A stretch of DNA of 64,000 nucleotides, taken from the NCBI GenBank assembly GCA_900312665.1, contig ONZQ02000002.1:248001-312000 (forward strand), given 5' to 3'. The notes under the pieces were generated by a model. The model was given only the letters and a program-made list of their open reading frames with translations. It did no database searches and was not told the DNA's origin. This document shows positions 11,186 through 22,070 of the stretch, piece after piece (positions within the stretch are counted from its first letter, which is position 1; each line of letters begins with the position of its first letter). The translations under genes and the position numbers were made by a program. The stretch comes from Cephalotrichum gorgonifer (taxonomy: Eukaryota > Ascomycota > Sordariomycetes > Microascales > Microascaceae).

Positions 11186-12838
11186 CTACATCCCCACGCC
11201 GTTAACGGCGTCAAGCGCCCCCTCCACCGCCACCTCCAGGGCCCCTACCCGCTGCTTCAGCGCCTTGTTCTCATCCCGGAGCAGGCTTACGGTGTCCCAC
11301 GCGACCCTCGCGTCTCCGCCGGCGCAGTTCCCGCACCGCGGCGCGACGGCCGCCTCATCGCCAGATATGCCCTTTATTATCTTCTGGAAGGCGGTGAGCC
11401 TTTGTTGTTGCTGTTGTTGTTGAGGTAGAGGAACGGTCCTCCTAGGTCTGGGTACCGCCGCAGTGGCACCACCCCTGGCCCTAGACGGCGACAGGCCGAA
11501 GGAGCCCTCGACCTCTGTCATGGTTGGGCTCCTCGAGCGGGAGAATATGCTCTCCTCGTCCGTCTCGTCCCCCTCGCGCCTCTGGTCCTCCTCAACCGCT
11601 AGGTCCTCCGTGATGACGGAGCCCTCGGACCCGGGGCTGCCCTTGACCCGCTCGAGGTCCAGCCTCGCCCTCTTCTCGGCGTTGAGTTCCTCCAGTATCG
11701 CCGCCATGGCCGCCTCGTGCTCTGACGCGCGGCGGACCGCGTCGTCGAGCTTGGCGCGGAGGTGGCGCGCGTGAGCCGACAGCTGTGCCTGCTCCTCTCT
11801 CTCGGCGGAGTGCTCGGCTTGTAGGTCGCGGAGGGCCGCGGACTGGGCTTTGTAGGCCGTCTGGAAGCGGGATAAGAGGGAGAGGGCCTGTGCTTGGAGG
11901 AGGTCGTAGTCTCCTGGCGAGGGCGTGGATGATAGCGACGGTGACGACGACGGCGACGATGAGGAGAGTAATAGGGAGGGGAGGGCGGCTTCGAGGTCCA
12001 TGGTGCATAGCTCGTCGTCTGGGGCGTAGGTGACGGCTGGCTGTGTCGTGAGGCGGCGGGATATCATCGTGGTGAAGGACGATAGGGCCGAGGCGTTGCT
12101 GTTGTTATTCCTCTCGGGGGTGGGCCCGACAGTGTGGCTCTTCCTTAACCTCGTGATGGCGGGGACCTCGACGGCGGAAGGGGTAGTGGTAGTAGTGAGG
12201 GAGGGAGGGGTTGTCAGGATCCGAGAGGAGCGGGCGGAGGAGGACGCGGAGTCGGCGCCGGACCACCAGGTCCCGATCTTGCTCTTACGGGCGTCGGACT
12301 CCCGGCCCTGGGAGTCGCCCGTGAAGGCCATTCCTAGGCCACCTAGCTTCCACCAGCTCGAGGCGGCTGGTGGCGCGGTAGAGGGTGATGGTGATGGTGT
12401 CAAGTTCGACCGCGAAGGGGTCTTGCGGGGTGGTAGCAATGTAGTCTGGGCTGGATGTGGGGAGGTCGTCCGGGGTAGCCCGTCGTCGGCAGCGGTCTGG
12501 AGGCGCTCAGGTGAGGTAGCAGCGGAGACAGAGATGGTGGGAATCTCAGGAATGGACTCTAGGGTCTTCGCCGCTCCCAACTCGCGGACCTCAAACTCAA
12601 GCTTCCTAATAGGCGACAGTTTCTCAATAGCAGCGCTAGGCATCGACGGATCCGAACCCTGCCCGTCGTCAAGCTCCGGGGGTTGCTCACTCGGCGCAAC
12701 GGGACCACGAGGATGATGCAAGTTGCCACGCTCACTCTCACGCACAGGTGCAGCGGCGGCGGCAGCAGGGCCGGACCCGAGTCTGGTGGGCAGGGCTCGG
12801 CTCGCTAGACCGCCATGCGAGGGCCCGGAACTTAGCAT
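11186..12838 (-). CDS. Coiled-coil protein of unknown function
   Basis: A single exon of 550 residues with no recognised enzyme domain. Residues 1-310 are low complexity (Ser/Pro/Thr-rich), with a short conserved-looking island IEKLSPIRKLEFEVRELG (71-88) and Trp-Trp pairs at 162-163 and 191-192. Residues about 312-398 form a long Glu/Arg/Leu coiled coil. Beyond it are a Gln run, RLTAFQKIIKGISG, a CGNC pair, and a terminal helix with heptad Leu/Val (LLRDENKALKQRVGALEVAVE). Codon bias matches the neighbours, so I take it as a real gene. The pattern suggests a scaffold or cytoskeleton-associated protein, but this is inference. It is divergent from nothing close: 2.6 kb of spacer lies upstream. 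Confidence 0.82.
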   Translation of the reverse strand: MLSSGPSHGGLASRALPTRLGSGPAAAAAAPVRESERGNLHHPRGPVAPSEQPPELDDGQGSDPSMPSAAIEKLSPIRKLEFEVRELGAAKTLESIPEIPTISVSAATSPERLQTAADDGLPRTTSPHPAQTTLLPPRKTPSRSNLTPSPSPSTAPPAASSWWKLGGLGMAFTGDSQGRESDARKSKIGTWWSGADSASSSARSSRILTTPPSLTTTTTPSAVEVPAITRLRKSHTVGPTPERNNNSNASALSSFTTMISRRLTTQPAVTYAPDDELCTMDLEAALPSLLLSSSSPSSSPSLSSTPSPGDYDLLQAQALSLLSRFQTAYKAQSAALRDLQAEHSAEREEQAQLSAHARHLRAKLDDAVRRASEHEAAMAAILEELNAEKRARLDLERVKGSPGSEGSVITEDLAVEEDQRREGDETDEESIFSRSRSPTMTEVEGSFGLSPSRARGGATAAVPRPRRTVPLPQQQQQQQRLTAFQKIIKGISGDEAAVAPRCGNCAGGDARVAWDTVSLLRDENKALKQRVGALEVAVEGALDAVNGVGM

Positions 12839-15480
12839 GATGTGTTAATGTTTCGGGGGGCGGGAAGAGGGGATAAATGAAGGAGGAAACCCCACGCGGT
12901 TGAAAGGGGCGGGCGGGTTTACTCGCGGAAGGCGGGTGGAAACACCGGCGCGCGCGAGGGTACAAGCACTGAAAGAGCGATCTATCCCTCTAGGCAATAT
13001 GGCAATATGAGACCGATAGTTTCGTGCGTATTTTTCTTCTTTGGACTTGGCTGGCGGCGGGTGTTTGCCAGGTCATCGGTGGTTTTGGCTTCGATCAGCA
13101 CCAAAGACGCGGGATCGACGTGGTTCCTGGCGCTGGCTAGAAGGGTTTGTGTTGTCGTCCACCTCAGGTCTGGCAAACTCAGCTCTTTTCTCTTGTCAAA
13201 CTCTTGGTTGTTTCCCTTTCAGCCAGTCCCCGGGAATTTCTCTGGAATAAAGGGCGGTGTCACCGAAGACGAGAATGAAAAAGAGAGGAAACCAGGCCGG
13301 GTTGATATAAACGCCTCCTTCCAACTCCGTAAGCGCTCGATCCCGTCCTCGTGGTTCCCCGGGTCTGAGGATGCGCGCATGAACTTGGATATGACAGGTG
13401 CGTCTACTCGATGACTAGGGGGGGAAGGAGGCCGGTAGCGATCGTGGGCTGTGAGGAGGTGGATGGTCCCTCTTGCAAGGACAAAATGCGGCCACGGCTC
13501 TTATCGCTGGTTCGAAGATCCTCCGCAGTCTAGAAAACGGAGCGGCGGTGGGCTTGATGACACCAGTAGGAATATGGCGGTAGAGAGAAGGGAAGGGGGG
13601 ATTGGTTATGCAAGACGGCGTCAGGTAGCATCGCAGGAGACAGGATCAAGGGAGATCGCCGAGTCTGTGCGGAGCTGCGTCCTTGTATACTACTTGTAGT
13701 GTACCACCGGAAAGATATACACTACAAGTAGACTTACAGGGATGTCGAATCTGTTCGAGTTTGGTAAGCTTCTTTCTTGGGTCTCCGATTTTGGCTTGCT
13801 CCGTCCTCCGCATCTCTGTTCTTTGTTTTCTACTATCTGTTCTCTAGAGCAGAACGTCGGAATTATTATCTTCCTGGTGGCGATATTTATTTCGTCAATA
13901 AAACCGGCCCAGCCGACACCGGTCGTGCCAACAGATGGAGAAGCAGCGGGAGGCGCACCCCGGAGAGCCGACGGATCATACGCTGAAGATATGGAGCTCG
14001 GTGCCAACCCGCCCAGTTTAACCCGCCCGTGACGAGCGCAGGCTAGGTTACTCCATACAGGTACCCGCTAATGCTCCCGCTTCGCGCTTCCCAAGAGCCC
14101 ACTCCAAGGTGGGCGTCTTTCGTTGCGATGCGATGATCCACAAAGCTGGGGCCCAGATTGCCTCCGTACTCGTTTGTACCTGAAAGAGTTAGTCAATATT
14201 ACCATGGCCGACAACGCCGATAATAGATAACTAGGCTGGCTCCCTTGAGGGGTGGCCGGTGGGGTCAAAGAGAGATTGGAGCAGTTTGATGCGGCGGGGA
14301 ACACTATAATAAGTGTGGGTCCAAACCAGGGACAGGGGGTAAGGCGAGCAGGGGGGAGGCAGAGGGGGGGAGAGCAAGCTGGGCCTATGCCGTGTGGTGC
14401 CATGCTTTCAAGGTCGTCCTTCCGAATCCCTCTGCATCCAAGGCATGAACCAAGCCACAGAAAAGTCCCGCCATGTGTCCATGAAATAGTGAGGAAAAGC
14501 ATCCCCTCTCCGCACTTGCGTACCGAGGACGGTGTATATGCCGTCTGTTGGTCGAGATCACTCCCCTCCACCAGAGCTAGATCATGATGGGTCTCAGCCA
14601 GCGAGATGGTCTTCCCTAGACACCTTCAAACCCGCTATCGCCAAAAGCTGTGGTGAAAATAATACCAAATTATGAAAATGTGTTGTGAGGAAGTGAAGAC
14701 AGCAGCCAACCGAAAATACCCCGAGCGCCCCTTCCCCAATTTCTACGGTACGTCAAAATAAACACGTGGGAGACACCGAGACGTACAAGCACCAAGCAAC
14801 AAGCACCAAGCACCAAGCAGGTCTCACCTACCCGCATCAGCGCCCGTCCCATAGGGCAGACAGCTGTCATGTTCGCCGTAATGATATACAACGACGAATC
14901 CCCTCCGGCCACGCTATTCGGGGGTGGGGGAGGGAAGGACCTGCCCACGACAACAGTACGAAGAGGGTCCGCTAGTCTCTGTTGGAATCCCCCAGCTACA
15001 AAGTACAGGTATCATACTACCTTGGTCTCGCCGATGCTAACATATAATAATATGGGTACTCGTACCGACAGAATAACTGAGTCTGGGAGGAACTGTGACG
15101 ACGTTAAGCCCGTTGACGGGAGCCTGCCCTATATACCATAGTTACCACCCATGCACATCGAGCCTCCCTAAAGCGCAGGTCCGGAGCGCGGGCTTGACCG
15201 GTGTGAAAGCCAGACATTGATCCATCCATAACCGGGCTCTGGAACGACAGCACCTGCCCACACGGTTTTGGAACCTTGCCTGGCACATCAACACATGGAT
15301 ACTCTTTCTAGAGCATGGGATTCCCGGCTGGAGTTGGAAAAGTCGCTTCCGCGCTCTCTCTCGTGCGCTCTCATGGAAAAGCCGTCATTATTCGTATAAA
15401 CATATTGACAACGAAAACTTTCCCGCTCCCCATCACCTCACCTCCCTCCTAAGCAGCCCTGGCTAGCTAGCCTAGGCAGC
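12839..15480. other. Intergenic: upstream of the coiled-coil gene, downstream of eIF6
   Basis: About 2.6 kb. Open frames at 13007-13414 (+) and 14068-14571 (-) lack domains and coding bias. It contains a perfect 14-base inverted repeat (13690-13731), short AAGCACCAAGCA repeats at 14785-14818 and a TACTCGTA-type motif at 15055-15066. No gene supported. Confidence 0.55.
13690..13731. repeat. Perfect inverted repeat (hairpin), 14-base arms
   Basis: CTACTTGTAGTGTA at 13690-13703 is exactly reverse-complementary to TACACTACAAGTAG at 13718-13731, with a 14-base loop. It could fold as a hairpin. Its core ACTTGTA/TACAAGT belongs to the motif family scattered through spacers of this window. Confidence 0.9.
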
Positions 15481-16780
15481 TCAGTAGAAGGACTCCACCA
15501 TGGTATCCTTCAGCTTGCCCGAGATATTCGCCGGCCCCGCGCCCTCGCCGAGCCTGAAGACGCTCTCGAGCACGCTGACCTCCGTCGCCGTCGTGTCCAT
15601 GCCCGTGACGGCCATCCAGTCGTTGACGACCATGCCGGCGCCGACGACGTGGCTACCCCTGTTGACGCTGCCGGCCACGAGCGGCACCTGCAGCAGGCTC
15701 GAAAGCTCGTCCTGGTCCTTTATCGACGTCTTGGGGTGCACGAGGCCGCCCTGGTTCGAGAGCGCCATGTACGAGCCCACGAGCACGTTGTCGGCCACCG
15801 TCTGCCGGAACACCTCGACGCCGAGCACGTCGGCGATTATCTCCTCCGTCTCGCGCTCGAGGTCGGGGTGGATGAGGGCGATGTGGTCGTTTGTGACAAT
15901 GACGTTGCCGAGGGCTGAGAGGCGCTCTTCTATCCTCTGCGGGTGGGGTGGGAAGACATGTTAGCTAGGGTTGGCGAGAGGGGGGGTGCAAGGTAGCCTG
16001 TGCGGTCTTGAACGAAGGTGGGGTTGGGCGTGAGGGAGACGAGGGGAGGGGGGGGACAAACCTGTATCCGGATCTCATCTGGGAGACTGTTCCTTAGATG
16101 TTGAAGCTCCTGGTCGGTGGTCGTCGTGGGCACCAATAGTCCCTTGCGGTTTCTGGTCGAGTTAGGTTAGCCTCAGCATCCCCCTAACTCGGGGCTTCTT
16201 CCCCCTTTCTACTGGCGGGGAGAGATTCGATATCTTGGAATGCGACATACCCAGCCGTTAGCCTGCCGACGATGCGCGTCCCCGCGATAGTCGTCCTGCA
16301 AATGGGAATCACATCCTGCAGCTCCGCCTCGAACACACTAAAGTATCACCCTCTCCGTCAGCAAACCCGTATTCCCCGATACCCTCACTTTCTCCCCTGC
16401 TTCTCCGTCCGGTCGGGCCCATCATCGTACCTGTAGAAGTTTTCGCTAGCACCAACCGCAGTAAGTGCATACGAATTCGTCAACGTCGCAAAAACGCCGA
16501 CCCTAGATTTTCCCGTGGTTAGCGCTCCGTTTTTTTCTTCTTCCTCTCCCTCTCCCTTATAAAATTGCAAATATCCTCCTCGAGGCCACCCCTCCCCCTC
16601 TCTCCTCCCCCCCTTCTACCCGTCCCTTCCCCTCTTCGTACTGGGGCTGGGGCTGGGGTTGGAGTTTGTTCCCGACTACGACGACGACGACCCCTCCTCG
16701 ATGCGGATTTGCGGATGCGGGGCAGCGAAAAAGGAAAAAGCATACTCGTTGGAGTTCTCAAACTGCGCTCGGACAGCCAT
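15481..16780 (-). CDS. tif6: Eukaryotic translation initiation factor 6 (eIF6)
   Basis: Five exons, 16746-16780, 16431-16502, 16251-16337, 16062-16152 and 15481-15936, encode 246 residues, the usual length for eIF6. The start reads MAVRAQFENSNEVGVFATLTNSYAL. The repeated pentein-fold segments follow, including GNVIVTNDHIALIHPDLE, VFRQTVADNVLVGSYMALSNQGGLVHP and VNRGSHVVGAGMVVNDW. eIF6 binds the 60S ribosomal subunit at the intersubunit face, is needed for 60S biogenesis in the nucleolus and prevents premature joining with 40S. Each exon join keeps frame and restores conserved sequence; the GA|G split after exon 1 is the least certain in signal terms, using GTATGC. It is unusual here for having so many introns in so short a gene. 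Confidence 0.95.
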
Positions 16781-17238
16781 GATTTCGGTATATTCTTTCG
16801 CAATGGGTTCTCGTCGGGGTATTAGAGGGGGGTTAGGAAAGGGTATTAAAATAGGTAGTTAAAAATCAAAGTTTTGTCGTTTTTTTGTTTCTTTCTCTCT
16901 TGGGGACTGGAGATGTGAGGTGAGGGTGGTGGGGGGACTTGGCTGATTTTTAAAGGCTAATGACGACAAATCGCTTTACACTAAAATGGCAGATGGCTCG
17001 CATGGGAAGTGAACTTTGCCTAGACCATGAAGAAGGCCTGGTGTGGGGCTCCGTTTTTTTGCCCCTCCTTTCGCCTCCGGATGGGAATAGAGGGGCAGCA
17101 GCCCGGTACCAAGAGCCCTTGCATTTTCAGCGCAAATACCCGCCTGGATTCGCTGGCCCGTGGGCTAGATGAGTCACTAAGTGACAGGCTGCGCCACAGG
17201 TATCGAGCCGGGTGACTCCATTCTCTTTGGGGCTTTGG

Positions 17239-17250
17239 ACTCGTACGAGT
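17239..17250. repeat. Perfect palindrome ACTCGTACGAGT
   Basis: A 12-base exact palindrome, about 460 bases upstream of the eIF6 start codon. It is a member of the TACTCGTA-type motif family. It could be a dimeric protein site, but nothing else supports that. Confidence 0.6.
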
Positions 17251-17405
17251 AGTGAGATGGTCGCCAAGTCGACATGTAGTCGATATGACGGGGAATGAGT
17301 AATTCTCCGTAATATCTTATTACCAAAGGAAGGCTTAGTTTAGGCAGCTCCCACAGTTCGGCCGCCTAGACACTACCGAGAACTGACATCGACACTAAGG
17401 CACAT

Positions 17406-17477
17406 ACATCCATCATATTGATACATGCCGACTCCAAGAAACATCCATCCATCACATTGATACATACCGACTCCAAG
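17406..17477. repeat. Imperfect direct repeat, about 33-37 base unit
   Basis: Units at 17406-17438 and 17441-17477 both begin ACATCCATC, continue with ATTGATACAT, and end CCGACTCCAAG. They differ by a CATC insertion and point changes. The following bases (CATCACATCC) look like the start of a third, decayed copy. Confidence 0.8.
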
Positions 17478-18046
17478 TGGAAATATCCATCACATCCATT
17501 CGCTCAGACACAGCATTAGGCCCACTACTCACGTCTCATGGCATCTACCAGCAACCACTGCATCTGAAGAAACATCACAATCACGATCAAGGTACATTAA
17601 GTGATATAATTCACAGGTGTATTTGGCCTCCATAGTATCTCTCCACGCCTCACCCCGGAACACTCACCAACAACACATCATGCCCAATTACCAAACTCAT
17701 GATTCCAGTAAACGAACGCCCCGTTCTCATGCTGATCGCCTTAACGAACCCTTCTCCATGTTGCCCGTAGAGCACCAGACACGCACCCAGGAAAACATGT
17801 ACCACATAGACCTCATGGCCTACATAGTCCCGCGCGCCTTCTTCTCTCCAAAGGCTTCTATTCGTGAACCGAAGAAAACAAAAACCAATAATAATCCGTT
17901 TGGACATACTCGTCCCCGTTCCCTTTCCCGCCCCTGGCGGTATCCTGATAGTCCCCGTGAAACGTCCAAGGCTCCATGACCCTTGTGAAAAAAAAAATGT
18001 GGCAGAAAGGGAAAAGAACACTCCCATGTGAAAGAGTGAAGCGTTT

Positions 18047-19770
18047 CTAGGCCAGCGAGACAGACGGGAAGTACCGCGGCCCGGCAAACCCCTTAGCCAT
18101 AACCGACTGAATCCCAATGTTGCTACTGGCATGCTGCCGCGGGCTCCACATCTTGAGGAGGATATAACGCCCAGAAATGGGCGGGTCGAAGTGGATCGTG
18201 CACTTGCTCCTCCCCTTCTCTATGCTGAATCTCGCATGTGGGACCATCAGGTCCTCCCCGCTGCTCCCGGACGCACCTCGGCCGGCCTCCTGCTCGGGCG
18301 CCCGCGCTGGCTCGTCATCCAGTAAGGAGGAAGCCCCCCCCAATCCAAAAGTGGAGCCACCGAATGTGTTGAACTCATCGAAGAACGGGTCGTCGGCATC
18401 ACGGAACCCGTCGTCGCTTTCGTCGCTCTCAAACGGAAGAGACCCGATGCGGTTCGGCGCGTTTCGCCCAAGGCGGAAGCTAGAGTCCAACCCCTCATCG
18501 TCGCTACACTCCGTTGTGACGTTGAACGGCGGAAGAGATGTCGTGGCGAACTCGCGGGGTACATGGGCTAGCCTATAGCCCCTACCCCCGACCGCATCTT
18601 CATCGTCTTCCTCGTCCTCGTCCTCATCTTCTTCCTCCTCCTCTTCCTCGTCATCTTCGTCCTCTTCGTCTTCGTCTTCGTCCTCCACGTCGGAGTCGTC
18701 CAGGCCGAGGCTAAACAGCGAGTTTCTCCGCCTGGTTTCAAGTGCGCCGTTGGCGGGCCTCCGCCTAACTTCGACTGTTCCAGGGCGGCGTCGTAGGGAT
18801 GATGTGGTCGGGGGTACGAGCCTCAGGCCCCGCTCGCCAACTGTATCTTCGCTGCCGGCACCGGTCTGTGGGAGAGGTTTCGCGCTGTAGGGGATTTGAT
18901 ACTGCGCGGTTCGCGACAGGGAGTCGTCGTGATTCATGGATACAAACACCAGTCCCTCCCGGATCCTATTAAAAAATAAAGACGTTAATAGCCATGTCTC
19001 CGTATTTCTTCCGTGCACGTCCGGTTTGAAGGGCAATAGTGCCGAGGGGCCACCTACGGCGAAGAATAGTTGAAGGACGGAGCCTTGACAACCAGCTCGG
19101 TAAGATTGAAAACCGTCGCGCCCTGGTGGCGAAGAACGATGTTGCACCGGTTCCCTTTGGTACAGTAGACCGATGATCCGTCGTTATTGAGGATGCTCTC
19201 TGCTGCGTAGGACGTCTCTTCGAGAGACATGCTACTATCGCAGCTGACAATATCCATCGTCAACGGGCCTGGTTCTACCTGCCCGTACTTGCCATATCGA
19301 AAGCCGCCGAAGTCGGGCACCAGCCGATCCGAGTCGACCTTCCTCCGCTTCGTCCTCCTGCTGTCCTCCTGAAGGTCGTGAGGTCGGTGTGTCGAGGTCA
19401 TATTGGGGGTGGGAGAGCGACCGGGCGAGCTATTATTGTTGGACTGTCGGAGAATGTGGCGCAGATGGAGGTGGGCGTTACCTTCCTCCCAGGACTGACC
19501 TGAGGGGCGGGGATATTCGTACCAGGCGTTATCGTGCCACGTAGGTATGTTAGGGTTTCGCCGTGCGTCTCCAGTTCTCCTCGAGCTGCGCCTAACGGGT
19601 CGAGTGTCGGAGGGGGTACCGGCGGTTCCTCCTCGCCTCACGGATCTCTGCGGGCCAAGGAGAGATCGTATTGAAGGCAGTGTTGGAACTTCGAGGTGGT
19701 TCAAGGGCGGGAAGTCCTCATCATAGTTCCGGTGCGCCCCGTAGGAGTCCTGGTTACGGTCTGACGACAT
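18047..19770 (-). CDS. Acidic nuclear protein with an apparently split DOC/discoidin-like fold
   Basis: Two exons, 19058-19770 and 18047-18965, give 543 residues; the join yields ..NYSSP|IREGLVFV. A Met at 19974 would add 68 residues, but that part is low complexity. Residues 1-170 are polar, with a likely nuclear signal RRTKRRKVDSDR (139-150). Residues about 172-268 read like the first half of a galactose-binding-type beta sandwich: SILNNDGSSVYCTKGNRCN, IVLRHQGATVF, LTELVVKAP and GLVFVSM. A highly acidic run follows (about 327-362). The last 60 residues supply the missing strands: CTIHFDPPISGRYILLKMWS and NIGIQSVMAKGF. The whole looks like one domain interrupted by a disordered acidic insert. 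Such folds occur in APC10 and some ubiquitin-ligase adaptors, but no function can be assigned. Confidence 0.8.
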
Positions 19771-21338
19771 GGTCGTCGAGGTAGCGCGTCGTTGTAGGTT
19801 TCGGGTGCGCTGATTTGTTTTGGAAGGGGGGAGGATGAGGGAGGGAAATGAAATGTTTGTTGTTTGGCGGGCAGGCTGCTCCTTCTGGCTTCTGCCTTGC
19901 GTTGGAGGAGGGCCACTGGCTGGCGGGCGGCTGATTGCCTGGGTCGGCGACGCTGACGCCACGGAACGATCCACTCTGCGCTAGCTGCAAATTCCCAACT
20001 GGTGCACGGGGTATTTCATAGATATTGTCGGCAAGTTGTTTCTCGATTCGGGGGTTTCTTGTCCTTGTTGTCCGTTGTGTGAGGAGGAGCAGGAGAAAGA
20101 GGCGTTTGTGCTCGTGACAGGAGGGCAGAAGAAGCAAGACGGCCAGGTGGTGATGAGGAGGGGTCAAAAGCGGGTCCGCCCGCTGAAGGTGGTCAGTGTC
20201 GGGGAAGGAGCTGGGGACGGCGAAAACGGAACGAAAATGAAGACGAAAAAGCACAGGTATTAATTGACCTGGGGGCCTCAGTGCAGTAGTGATCTGCAAC
20301 GGGCAAGGCGAAATAACCGCAATGGATATGTAGTCAAAGGTGGAAGGAAAGCCTTGTTTGAAACACAGAGCTGTCCTGTCCTGACTGGCCTGACCGTGCT
20401 GAGCTGTCTACAAGGAGATACTTGTGGGAAGCAGCCCGGGTCGATATATATCACCTGCTCGGAGTGGAGAAGGTGCTGGCAAGAAGGAGGCTTTTGCCGG
20501 ATTTGTACCTTGGATGAGGCGAGACCGGCTCAGTAGCGACGTGACCGTATAGTTCCCAATTGTTCTGGTTTGGTAATCGAGAAGAAACAAAGGGCTCGGG
20601 GAGGCACAGTTCTATTACGAGTCATGACGGTAATGACAGGTTAGTACTGGGTAGAAGTGAGCATGGTCACAGTGTCCGTATTGCGCGAATAACACTTTAG
20701 GAGATTTCCCCAGCGGAGAAGCAAGAGCTACCAAGAAATCACGGTGTCTCCTTCCATTTCGTTTAACCACGGCTCATAATAACTATATGTACGTATTCTA
20801 TTCGGACACTGCGTCTTCCCTTGCATGAGAGCGAGTCAAATAGGTTGGCTGAGTACTCGTATGTCGTAGTCTGCAAAGTATTATTAGTTAATCTCGCCAG
20901 AGGGCCGATTAGTCCGTATGTATCACCGGAACGTCCCGTGTTGTGGATACCACTTTATGCATGCTATTAAGCTATCAGGCACCAGCTGGTTCCGGCTGGC
21001 GATAATTGAAGGTGGTCGTCATACCAGAACAGCTCTTGTTAGTTGAAGCCTCACGAGAAACATGTCACGTCCTATATTTAAGTTCTGTCAAGGTAAACTC
21101 TACTTTCCACAGATGCTTACACATAGGTTGATATGTAGGGGCATAAATATGCCAGCCCTATGCCCACAGTCTTGGTGGTGCACCAACTGGCACCTAACCA
21201 CTTCAACGAGTGCATCCGTTTTACAGCATTCTTCTGCCGCTTCAAGATTCACTTCAGGAGTCACACATCGCGTTCACAGTCGTGGGGTTGACTTCTACTC
21301 GACTCTAGCCCCCGAATACCAAAACCACTACCCCTAAC
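19771..21338. other. Intergenic between the acidic nuclear gene and the orphan PPxY gene
   Basis: About 1.6 kb. The first 200 bases are either leader or coding if the upstream Met at 19974 is used. The rest shows no coding bias and is AT-richer towards 21300. A GAGTACTCGTATG motif lies at 20851-20863. Confidence 0.5.
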
Positions 21339-22070
21339 ATGCATCTCTTGAAATGGATTGAGAGACTAAAGTTTCGAGGCCCGGACCCAGGACGCTCAGA
21401 GAAGCAGCCAGAGGAAGAAGAGTACATGAAGACCGCCCCGCCTGCGTATCCCCCGAGCCAGCTCGCAGAGAACACCCGCGCCGCCGTTGTTGGTTATATC
21501 GAGAGCTTCGGCTCTTCCAGGTGCTCCGTCACCCCTGACTGGCAGCTGAAGATGATGATTCTCCCCAGCACCGATTACCTCGCCGAAACGGCGTATGAAA
21601 ACGGACTAGACTGGGTCGCCATCCTAATCGTTCGAGCGACGGACCTCCCAGCTCTCATGAAGCGCGGATTCCACGTATCCAAGGATAACGTACAGAAGGG
21701 GAAGGGGTTCTTCAAACTCGGCAGCGACGTCCCCACCCGCGCGCAAAGCCTCGGGCTTCTCCACACGCGTAGATACGTACTCGCAGCCGGCGCGCTCCAG
21801 CCGGGCTGGAGCGCGGCGATGACGGTCTATGCCAGGAGTATCCGAGATCTATCAGAGTTCAGGGCGGAGAATCCCACGGCAGGAAATGTCGCCGCGGCCG
21901 TTGGATACAACGAGAGGAACGAGATCGTGTACAATTACTCCTCCACCAACCCCGAGGCCAACTTCAACGCGGTCTACGACGACATGCCAATGGAGGGGTG
22001 GTGGCCGTGGCCTCGGGCGCCAAAGAAGATTTCTGCCTACGGGGAGCTCTTGCGAAGGGCCGGGAAATAA
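21339..22070 (+). CDS. Orphan single-exon protein with PPxY motif
   Basis: An uninterrupted frame of 243 residues with A at -3 before the start codon, strong C/G third-position bias in its 3' two thirds and a normal stop. I recognise no family. It has a short basic start (LLKWIERLKFRG), an acidic EEEE stretch, then TAPPAYPPS (residues 32-40), which contains a PPxY motif of the kind bound by WW domains of Rsp5/NEDD4 ubiquitin ligases. The rest is a compact-looking mixed alpha/beta segment with many Trp and Tyr, ending GWWPWPRAPKKISAYGELLRRAGK. There is no signal peptide or membrane helix. It may be a lineage-restricted gene. Confidence 0.7.
   Translation: MHLLKWIERLKFRGPDPGRSEKQPEEEEYMKTAPPAYPPSQLAENTRAAVVGYIESFGSSRCSVTPDWQLKMMILPSTDYLAETAYENGLDWVAILIVRATDLPALMKRGFHVSKDNVQKGKGFFKLGSDVPTRAQSLGLLHTRRYVLAAGALQPGWSAAMTVYARSIRDLSEFRAENPTAGNVAAAVGYNERNEIVYNYSSTNPEANFNAVYDDMPMEGWWPWPRAPKKISAYGELLRRAGK

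Larger units (their letters stand above)
16781..18046. other. Intergenic: eIF6 promoter and 3' flank of the acidic nuclear gene
   Basis: Holds a perfect 12-base palindrome ACTCGTACGAGT at 17239-17250 and an imperfect direct repeat at 17406-17477 (separate entries). Frames such as 17617-17979 (+) show no domain or codon bias. Confidence 0.55.

Noticed and set aside
12030..12716. 228-residue plus-strand frame inside the coiled-coil gene
   Set aside because: Antisense shadow. The minus-strand frame is longer and carries the coiled coil.
13500..13530. GGTTCGAAGATCC, resembling a tRNA T-loop
   Set aside because: No matching D arm, anticodon arm or acceptor stem around it.
19771..19974. N-terminal extension of the acidic nuclear protein from an upstream Met
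   Set aside because: The added 68 residues are Gln/Pro/Arg low complexity without visible conservation; kept only as an alternative start.
21339..22070. Idea that the PPxY orphan is an old viral insertion (short basic start plus late-domain-like PPxY)
   Set aside because: The similarity is only in layout; no run of conserved residues supports it. A WW-ligand role is simpler.
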